The notes under the pieces are model-generated. The model was not told the DNA's origin. It searched no databases and was given only the letters and a program-made list of their open reading frames with translations. Positions 58,045-64,000 of a stretch of 64,000 nt of DNA are shown here, piece by piece. A program made the position numbers and the translations under genes. This DNA comes from Bradyrhizobium guangzhouense (lineage in GTDB: Bacteria; Pseudomonadota; Alphaproteobacteria; Rhizobiales; Xanthobacteraceae): contig NZ_CP030053.1 in NCBI RefSeq assembly GCF_004114955.1, positions 2,604,001-2,668,000 of the forward strand, given 5' to 3'. Numbering within the stretch: position 1 is the first letter of the stretch; each line of letters begins with the position of its first letter.

Positions 58045-58545
58045 TCAGCCCTTCTTCAGGAAGACATATTCGGCCGAGTAGGGCGCGCTTTTGAATTCGC
58101 CGGCCTTGTCGCAAGAACCCTCGAGCTTGCCGCCGTGGGTGTTGATGCGTTGGACCGTGGTTACAGGCGTCAGCACGCCGCTGCCGCGGTGGGAGGCGAC
58201 TTCCAGCTTCAGCCAGGGGATATCGGCAGCCGTAGCGCCCGGCGCGTTGCCGATGGCCTTGCCGACCACCGCGCTGCCGTCGGCGTGCTCCCAGTTCGGG
58301 CCCGCATAGTGGCGGCCGATGGTCTTGCCGTCGGAGAGCAGCGTCGCGATCGGCTCGCGGAAGGCCCAGGCGAGCTTGCCGTCGGTGCCGGCCTTGCACT
58401 CATAGACCTGCGCGCCCTCGGCGTGGACGCTGAGCACGACGCTCTCACCTGATGCGGCGATGGCGGCGGGAAGCTCCGCAGCCCCTGCTGCTCCAATCAT
58501 GGCCGCGAGTGACAACAGGCACGGGGCAGCGAACTTGACGAACAT
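58045..58545 (-). CDS. DUF3455 secreted protein
   Basis: 166 residues from ATG 58545 (GGAGACC upstream). A signal peptide ends G-A-A-G-A-A-E. Motifs Q-V-Y-E-C-K-A-G, W-A-F-R-E-P-I-A-T-L-L-S-D-G-K-T-I-G-R-H-Y-A-G-P-N-W-E and D-G-S-A-V-V-G-K mark DUF3455. Two Cys in all (Y-E-C-K and G-S-C-D). Convergent with the channel gene. Function unknown. Confidence 0.85.
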   Translation of the reverse strand: MFVKFAAPCLLSLAAMIGAAGAAELPAAIAASGESVVLSVHAEGAQVYECKAGTDGKLAWAFREPIATLLSDGKTIGRHYAGPNWEHADGSAVVGKAIGNAPGATAADIPWLKLEVASHRGSGVLTPVTTVQRINTHGGKLEGSCDKAGEFKSAPYSAEYVFLKKG

Positions 58546-58577
58546 GGTCGGTCTCCACAAAGGGTTCTCAGAAAACG

Positions 58578-58602
58578 AATGGGCCGCGCCTGCGCGCGGC
58601 CC
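58578..58602 (-). terminator. Probable terminator of icd
   Basis: Hairpin GGGCCGCG-N6-CGCGGCCC (58581-58602), read on the minus strand after icd and followed by ATTCGTTTT. The U-run is interrupted, so strength is uncertain. Confidence 0.6.
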
Positions 58603-58649
58603 ATCATGATGTCTAACCCCGATCGGGCGAAAATAATGCCGGCGGCAGC

Positions 58650-59864
58650 TTACGCCGCCAGCGCCTTCACCAGATTGTCAGCGACCTTGTCGAGGAAGCC
58701 GGTGGTCGAGAGCCAGCGCTGGTCGGCGCCGACCAGGAGCGCGAGGTCCTTGGTCATGTAGCCTTCCTCGACCGTGTCGACGCAGACCTTCTCCAGCGTG
58801 CTCGCGAACTTCGCCAGCTCGGCATTGTTGTCGAGCTTGGCGCGGTGCGACAGGCCACGGGTCCAGGCGAAGATCGACGCGATCGAGTTGGTCGAGGTCT
58901 CCTTGCCCTTCTGGTGCTCGCGGAAGTGGCGGGTCACGGTGCCGTGAGCGGCTTCGGCCTCGACGGTCTTGCCGTCGGGGGTGAGCAGCACCGAGGTCAT
59001 CAGGCCGAGCGAGCCGTAGCCCTGCGCGACGGTGTCGGACTGCACGTCGCCGTCGTAGTTCTTGCAGGCCCAGACATAGCCGCCGGACCATTTCAGCGCC
59101 GAGGCCACCATGTCGTCGATCAGGCGATGCTCGTAGGTCAGGCCCTTGGCGTCGAACTCCTTCTTGAACTCCTTGTCGAAGATTTCCTGGAAGATGTCCT
59201 TGAAGCGGCCGTCATAGACCTTGAGGATCGTGTTCTTGGTCGAGAGATAGACCGGATAGCCGCGCAGCAGGCCGTAGTTGAAGGAGGCGCGGGCGAAGTC
59301 GATGATGCTGTCGTCGAGATTGTACATCTCCATGGCGACGCCGGCGCCCGGCGCCTTGAACACTTCCTTCTCGATCACGGTGCCGTCCTCGCCGACGAAC
59401 TTCAGCGAGAGGGTGCCCTTGCCCGGGAACTTGATGTCGGTGGCGCGGTACTGGTCGCCATAGGCGTGGCGGCCGATGATGATCGGCTTGGTCCAGCCCG
59501 GAACCAGGCGCGGCACGTTCTTGCAGATGATCGGCTCGCGGAAGATCACGCCGCCGAGGATGTTGCGGATGGTGCCGTTCGGCGACTTCCACATCTGCTT
59601 GAGGTTGAACTCCTTCACCCGGGCCTCGTCCGGGGTGATGGTGGCGCACTTGACGCCGACGCCGACCTTCTTGATCGCCTCGGCGGCGTCGATGGTCACC
59701 TGATCGTTGGTGTGGTCGCGGTATTCCATGCCCAGGTCGAAATACTGCAGCTCGACATCCAGGAACGGGTTGATCAGCTTGTCCTTGATGTACTGCCAGA
59801 TGATCCGGGTCATCTCGTCGCCATCGAGCTCGACGACGGGATTGGATACCTTGATTTTTGCCAT
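58650..59864 (-). CDS. icd: NADP-dependent isocitrate dehydrogenase
   Basis: 404 residues, the eukaryote-like homodimeric class used by alphaproteobacteria. Substrate and metal residues in [20 protein letters not shown] and [11 protein letters not shown]-terminal [13 protein letters not shown]. Oxidative decarboxylation of isocitrate in the TCA cycle. Complete and monocistronic. Confidence 0.97.
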   Translation of the reverse strand: MAKIKVSNPVVELDGDEMTRIIWQYIKDKLINPFLDVELQYFDLGMEYRDHTNDQVTIDAAEAIKKVGVGVKCATITPDEARVKEFNLKQMWKSPNGTIRNILGGVIFREPIICKNVPRLVPGWTKPIIIGRHAYGDQYRATDIKFPGKGTLSLKFVGEDGTVIEKEVFKAPGAGVAMEMYNLDDSIIDFARASFNYGLLRGYPVYLSTKNTILKVYDGRFKDIFQEIFDKEFKKEFDAKGLTYEHRLIDDMVASALKWSGGYVWACKNYDGDVQSDTVAQGYGSLGLMTSVLLTPDGKTVEAEAAHGTVTRHFREHQKGKETSTNSIASIFAWTRGLSHRAKLDNNAELAKFASTLEKVCVDTVEEGYMTKDLALLVGADQRWLSTTGFLDKVADNLVKALAA

Positions 59865-59981
59865 GATCGGAGAAGCCTTCTTGGGAACTGGTGGTGGAAA
59901 TCTCCCGCGCTATAGCACCGCCCGGGGGCGGGCGGAAGCGGAGCGGTTATGCACTTTCAGCCCATCTTTTCGCCGAGATCA

Positions 59982-60006
59982 GTCATTCCGGCGAGGCCGG
60001 AATGAC
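59982..60006. repeat. Short perfect palindrome downstream of the hydrolase gene
   Basis: GTCATTCCGGC-GAG-GCCGGAATGAC. Shares its ends with the longer repeat at 18433-18533. Lies between icd (start at 59864) and the hydrolase gene (stop at 60069), where it could also serve as a terminator stem for the hydrolase mRNA, though no U-run follows. Confidence 0.7.
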
Positions 60007-60068
60007 CGATGCGGCACCTTGTTTGGGCACCCATCCCGCGCGCGATCCGGGGTCCTTCCGGAGCGCCT

Positions 60069-61868
60069 CTAAAAGGCGGCCTGGGTCGCCGTGCCGGCTA
60101 CGATGTACCAGGTGACGAACAGGCCCGAGATCAGGGCGCCCGGCAGGCTCGATCCGGTCCGTCGCCAGGTGAAGGTCGCGATCACGGCGACGATGGCGAG
60201 CAGCGGTACGAACTGGATGGCGACGATGGTCGAGAGCGGCACGAAGCCGGGATCGGGCAGCGGGTTGAACAGCTTTCCGGTCAGCCAGAGCGTGCCGTAT
60301 TGCAGGACCAGCAGCACGATGAAGCCCAACGTCAGCGCCAGGATGTTGGTCAGGTAAAGCGCGAGCCGCGGCGCCTCCATCGTCGAGAAATTCCGGTGCA
60401 GCACGTCCAGCGCCACCACGAAAAACGCCGTGAACGGAATCAAATAGATCAGGAAGATCAGAACCTGCTTCACGTTCATCAGCTTCAGCGCGACGATCCA
60501 GAAGCGGAAGTCGATCTTGAAGGCGAGGTCGGCGAGCCACAGCGCGGCGTATCCGACCGCGACCGAGACAACCGCGATCACGAGCGACTGGCCGACCAGC
60601 CCGGCGCGGCTTTTGCGCTTCGGGGCAAAGCCCATCAGCGCCAGCGTGATCAGGCCGTTGATGATGGCCCAGACCAGGATCTGGTTGGTGATGCCCTGCG
60701 GCAGGAACGCTGACGGCGTCACGAAGGTGCCGCCCAGCGCAAAGGCCGGATAGTAGGTCAGCGCCGGGATGAAGGCCGAGAGAATGAAGGCCGTGGTCCA
60801 GCGCCGGCCCGTTGTGGCGTGATGCGGCGGCATGGTGCCGTCGGCGACAGCCGGCAGGCGCAGGCGGGAGAACATCGGCGCCTCCAGCAGGCCGTCGAAG
60901 GTACCGATCAACAGCACGACGAAACCGACCAGTGCGATCAGCGTGCCGAGCTCCTTGCTGAACCAGATCTGGTCGTCGGCCGGCCGAGGCGTACCGCCTT
61001 GCAACGTCTTGGCGAACCACTCGAGGCTGTAGCCGATCGCCTCATGCGAGATGTGCTCGGCCGGGTGCGTGATCGCCGGCGTGTACAGCACCCGCGCCGT
61101 GCCGGCCGCCGGATCGCCATAGACCTTGCCCGGCTCGACCGGGCCTTGCGTGCCGAACATCGCCCACAGCTTGGGGCTCTTCGTCACGTCGCGGGCGCGC
61201 TCGACGCCCCACATCAGGGTCGAGAATTCCTCGTACTGGGCGAACACCAACGCTACATTGCGCGGCCAGCTCGTTGTGCCATCGGCCGCGAACGGCTTGC
61301 CGGTCGAGGAGCCCTCCAGCACCATCGACTTGTAGCCGTCAGGCATCGCAGCGGCTGCGGCCAGCACCGTCCAGCCGCCCATCGAGTGACCCTCGAGGCC
61401 GATATTGGCCTTGTCGACGATGTCGAGGCTGCGCAGATAAGCGAGGCCGTCGGGGCCGCCAAAGCCGTTGGCGAAGGCGGGCGGGTCGCTATAGCCATGG
61501 CCGGTCTGGTCGAGCGCCAGCACGACATAGCCGCGACGGGCGAACTCGATGGCGAAGCCGTCCTGGGTCTCGCGCGAATTGATGTAGCCGTGAACGGCGA
61601 GGATGCCCGGCGCCGGGGTCTGCGCGGTGGCATTCGCGGGGATGTAGAGCAGGGCACTCATGGTGTTGCCCTTGGCGCCCTTGAACCTGACATCCTGGAT
61701 CCGGATGCCGCCTGAGGTCTGCGTCAGATGGGCGATCAGGCCGCCCACCACGATCAGGACCAGTCCCAGAAGCGCCAATTTCCATCGGCTCAGCATCGCC
61801 ATCCCCCCACTCAATTGTTGCTTCAGCTCAGGCCTTTCGGCTTCGCTTTGGTTGTGCTTGATAGCCAT
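60069..61868 (-). CDS. Alpha/beta hydrolase fused to a multi-helix membrane domain
   Basis: About 599 residues from ATG 61868; ATGs at 61802 or 61796 (behind GTGGGGGG) are alternatives that would place the first transmembrane helix at the N-terminus. One anchor helix, then an alpha/beta hydrolase domain (about 55-320) with oxyanion region A-V-H-G-Y-I and nucleophile elbow G-H-S-M-G-G-W. The second half (about 330-595) has at least seven hydrophobic helices. The catalytic domain should face the periplasm. Substrate unknown; such fusions suggest a lipid or membrane-delivered ester. Confidence 0.8.
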   Translation of the reverse strand: MAIKHNQSEAERPELKQQLSGGMAMLSRWKLALLGLVLIVVGGLIAHLTQTSGGIRIQDVRFKGAKGNTMSALLYIPANATAQTPAPGILAVHGYINSRETQDGFAIEFARRGYVVLALDQTGHGYSDPPAFANGFGGPDGLAYLRSLDIVDKANIGLEGHSMGGWTVLAAAAAMPDGYKSMVLEGSSTGKPFAADGTTSWPRNVALVFAQYEEFSTLMWGVERARDVTKSPKLWAMFGTQGPVEPGKVYGDPAAGTARVLYTPAITHPAEHISHEAIGYSLEWFAKTLQGGTPRPADDQIWFSKELGTLIALVGFVVLLIGTFDGLLEAPMFSRLRLPAVADGTMPPHHATTGRRWTTAFILSAFIPALTYYPAFALGGTFVTPSAFLPQGITNQILVWAIINGLITLALMGFAPKRKSRAGLVGQSLVIAVVSVAVGYAALWLADLAFKIDFRFWIVALKLMNVKQVLIFLIYLIPFTAFFVVALDVLHRNFSTMEAPRLALYLTNILALTLGFIVLLVLQYGTLWLTGKLFNPLPDPGFVPLSTIVAIQFVPLLAIVAVIATFTWRRTGSSLPGALISGLFVTWYIVAGTATQAAF

Positions 61869-62092
61869 ATCCGAAAGCAAAGCGCGCGCAAGCCGGGCGG
61901 CGAAATCGTCCCCAATTGAGGTGCGATTGCGGTTTCGCAAACGCCGCTAACCCTGTTATCTCCGTTGAGAAAATTGCGCCGCGCGGAAGGCGGCACGACT
62001 GCGTCGATGAGGGCTTGGATCAGTGTCTTCAAACAGAGCTTCAGGCTTTTCGGACGCCCGAGACGAACGCTGAACCAGAAAGTGAACTGAGA

Positions 62093-63292
62093 ATGTCCGG
62101 CACCGACAAGACCAAGGCAGGGCACGCCATCGACGGTCCCATCGTGATCCTGGTCGAGCCGCAGCTCGGGGAGAACATCGGCATGGCCGCGCGCGCGATG
62201 GGCAACTTTGCCCTGAGTGCCCTGCGCATCGTCAACCCCCGCGACGGCTGGCCGAACATTGCCGCACAGCGGGCCGCCGCCGGCGCCGACCACATTCTGC
62301 AGAAGGTCGAACTGTTCGACACGGTGGAGCAGGCGGTCGCCGACCTCGATTTGCTGTTCGCCACCACCGCGCGCCCTCACGACCAGGCCAAGCCGGTGGT
62401 CGGGCCGGAAGCCGCAGCCAGCGAGATCGCCGGGCATATTGTGGCCGGCGGCAGGTGCGGCATCCTGTTCGGCCGCGAGCGCTGGGGCCTCACCAATGAG
62501 GAGGTCGGGCTCTCCAACCGCATCATCACCTTCCCGGTCAATCCGGGCTTCGCCTCGCTCAACCTCGCCCAGGCCGTGCTGCTGGTCGGTTATGAGTGGT
62601 TCAAGCAGGCGACGGCAGGCGCGCTGCCGCACGGCATGCCGGAACGTTCCGAGCGCGCCTCGCAGCACCAGATGCAGGCCTTCTTCGACAATCTCGTGCG
62701 CGAGCTCGACCGCGTCGAATTCCTGCGCCCGGCCGAAAAGCGCGACACCATGCTCGTCAACCTGCGCAACATCTTCAGCCGGATGGAGCCGACCAAGCAG
62801 GACATGCACACCCTCCATGGGGTGGTGATGGCGATCGCGGAGGGACGCAAGGGCCCGGCCAAGGGCGGCGTACTCGATGGCGAGCAAGCCACCCGCCTGC
62901 GCGCGCTGCTCGCCGAGCATGGGCAGGCCGGCGGCGCACCCGATAGCGGCTCGACCGTGCGCGGCCTCGCGCGCTTGCTCCGCCGCAACCCGACGGATGC
63001 CGAACGCCTGCTCTGGCAGGCGCTGACGCGCGACCGCCGCTTCGCAGGCCAGTTCAAGCGCCAGACGCCGGTCGGCCGCCACATTCCGGACTTCGTCTCG
63101 TTCCCGCATCGGATCGCGATCGAGCTGGTGAACCCGGGCGAGGGTGAGCCGATTGCCGCCGACCGCGCGTTGCGGCGCGCGTGGTTGGAGGCGCGGGATT
63201 ATCGCGTGCTGGAGATTCGGGCTGCGGATGTGGAGCGGGATCTCGAGGCGGAGCTGGTGCGGCTGCAGGGGATGGTGGAGCAGAGTGCGTAA
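62093..63292 (+). CDS. TrmJ-like RNA methyltransferase fused to a degenerate DUF559 nuclease domain
   Basis: 399 residues from ATG 62093. Residues about 15-260: SpoU/TrmH-fold methyltransferase of the TrmJ/LasT type, with L-V-E-P-Q-L-G-E-N-I-G-M-A-A-R-A-M, the SAM knot I-L-F-G-R-E-R-W-G-L-T-N-E-E and F-P-V-N-P-G-F-A-S-L-N-L-A-Q-A. Residues about 290-395: a DUF559/Vsr-like domain, R-R-N-P-T-D-A-E-R-L-L-W-Q, F-K-R-Q-T-P-V-G-R-H-I-P-D-F-V. The expected I-E-L-D-G-x-Q-H catalytic box reads I-E-L-V-N-P-G-E-G-E, so nuclease residues appear lost. A C-terminal L-E-A-R-D-Y-R-V-L-E-I is preserved. Confidence 0.88.
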   Translation: MSGTDKTKAGHAIDGPIVILVEPQLGENIGMAARAMGNFALSALRIVNPRDGWPNIAAQRAAAGADHILQKVELFDTVEQAVADLDLLFATTARPHDQAKPVVGPEAAASEIAGHIVAGGRCGILFGRERWGLTNEEVGLSNRIITFPVNPGFASLNLAQAVLLVGYEWFKQATAGALPHGMPERSERASQHQMQAFFDNLVRELDRVEFLRPAEKRDTMLVNLRNIFSRMEPTKQDMHTLHGVVMAIAEGRKGPAKGGVLDGEQATRLRALLAEHGQAGGAPDSGSTVRGLARLLRRNPTDAERLLWQALTRDRRFAGQFKRQTPVGRHIPDFVSFPHRIAIELVNPGEGEPIAADRALRRAWLEARDYRVLEIRAADVERDLEAELVRLQGMVEQSA

Positions 63293-63293
63293 T

Positions 63294-63381
63294 TCACTTG
63301 CCCGGCTGGTCCAGGAACGCATAGAGCGTCGCGATCCTGCCATCCTCCAGAGTAATGACGTCCCATCTGATGGTCACAGGG
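63294..63381 (-). pseudogene. C-terminal fragment of a SnoaL/NTF2-like protein
   Basis: The minus strand encodes V-T-I-R-W-D-V-I-T-L-E-D-G-R-I-A-T-L-Y-A-F-L-D-Q and a stop, which fits the last strand pair of SnoaL-like (NTF2-fold) proteins. Upstream in the same frame the sequence is Arg/Ser-rich with no family features, so the rest of the gene is gone. It starts 1 bp after the methyltransferase stop. Confidence 0.55.
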
Positions 63382-64000
63382 GGATCGTGCGTCTCACATT
63401 TACGACACGACGGGGTCTGTCGCGGGCCGTTCGCGCGCTGATCGATCATCTCGCGGCTGGTTTTTCTAGAACGTTGGTGTCGTGGGTGGACTAGCCGAGC
63501 AAACGCAATTCGCGCCTCCGCTCGTCTAGGCGACGGGGCTCCGGACACTGGGGCGCTAGGGTGGCAATTGCCGCCGATTAGAGCGGGATGGCGTGGACCT
63601 ATTCGTTTGACAGCCCGATCGCACGTTGCGCGAACCGCGCTATGCCGGGGTCGTCAGAAGATCGAGTAGTCGATTCCATTCTTTTTCAAGTCATGAACGA
63701 AATCGTCCGGGACTCTCGGAAAGTGGCAACGATTCCGCCCATCCGGCCCATGCATCGGGAGTTCGGCATCCACATGAAGTTGAAGTTCGCCTAGCTGCTT
63801 CGGCGGCCGTAGTGCGCGCTGGCGTTCACTCCATAGAGTTTGAACTCTGCGCTCGTCAAAAGCATCAACTGAGATGTTCAAGCCAACAAACTCCCCGTGA
63901 GGCAATTATAATATCACTTATCCCGGCGGAGCGTTACGTCAGGGCTGCATAAAGGTGTGGATATAGGCTTGAAGTGACTTGTAGTATGCGGCAGCTCAAG
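63382..64000. other. Stretch without a callable gene
   Basis: About 620 bp with irregular codon use and lower G+C towards the end. A minus-strand frame at 63654-63905 (83 codons, ending F-V-H-D-L-K-K-N-G-I-D-Y-S-I-F) has some protein-like character, but no start signal or family could be recognised; it may be a fragment. The window ends before any new gene is evident. Confidence 0.4.

Noticed and set aside
60819..61715. Large plus-strand frame opposite the alpha/beta hydrolase.
   Set aside because: Low-complexity Arg/Gly/His-rich product; the minus strand encodes a protein with a G-H-S-M-G-G elbow and membrane helices.

Overview
The window reads as a chromosomal segment of a Bradyrhizobium-like alphaproteobacterium (order Hyphomicrobiales). 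Evidence: high G+C with strong third-position G/C bias; flagellar order fliE-fliQ-fliR-flhB followed by a CckA-type hybrid kinase; an alphaproteobacterial LexA box (GAAC-N7-GAAC) at recA; a FixG/CcoG-type protein; and several families of short intergenic palindromes of the kind scattered through Bradyrhizobium genomes. The assignment is by protein and gene-order recognition only.

Layout. 1-5.3 kb: the end of a flagellar export operon and cckA. 5.3-16.2 kb: a Tim44-like membrane protein, an AtzF-like amidase facing a Crp-family regulator, a sulfonate/nitrate-type ABC transporter, a glutathione S-transferase, small hypotheticals and class I fumarase. 16.3-20.8 kb: a minus-strand set (carotenoid oxygenase, MAPEG protein, two membrane proteins) divergent from a TetR regulator. 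Two promoters here share one four-site operator layout, which defines a local regulon. 20.8-26.4 kb: an H1-like basic protein next to a SET-domain methyltransferase, an XRE/MmyB regulator, a DsbA-like protein and a FemAB-like acyltransferase. 25.9-35 kb: a sulfide-responsive locus, with sqr-trxC-DUF2892-ccoG-membrane protein on minus and a BigR/SqrR-type ArsR repressor on plus. Their promoters overlap at one palindrome. The repressor is followed by an RND efflux pair and an AhpD-like protein. 35-41 kb: mostly small secreted, lipoprotein or membrane hypotheticals, a PilZ protein, an HdeA-like protein, a thioesterase, a decayed quinoprotein dehydrogenase and a candidate small RNA.

41-49 kb is the most accessory stretch. 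A complete IS1595-family element (41064-42996) carries a transposase plus an unrelated membrane/coiled-coil passenger gene. It has 25-bp terminal repeats and an 8-bp target duplication, and ends 15 bp before the LexA box of recA. Downstream of recA is a tandem array of four full-length paralogues of a DUF1835-like family, one internally deleted copy and the footprint of another. The array ends at two near-identical 139-bp palindromic repeats that bracket a second copy of the gcvP 3' end.

49-64 kb is housekeeping: gcvTHP behind a tandem glycine riboswitch, alaS, a cyclic-nucleotide-gated potassium channel homologue, a DUF3455 protein, icd, a membrane-anchored alpha/beta hydrolase, and a TrmJ-like rRNA/tRNA methyltransferase fused to a degenerate DUF559 nuclease domain. 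The last 0.7 kb holds only gene remnants.
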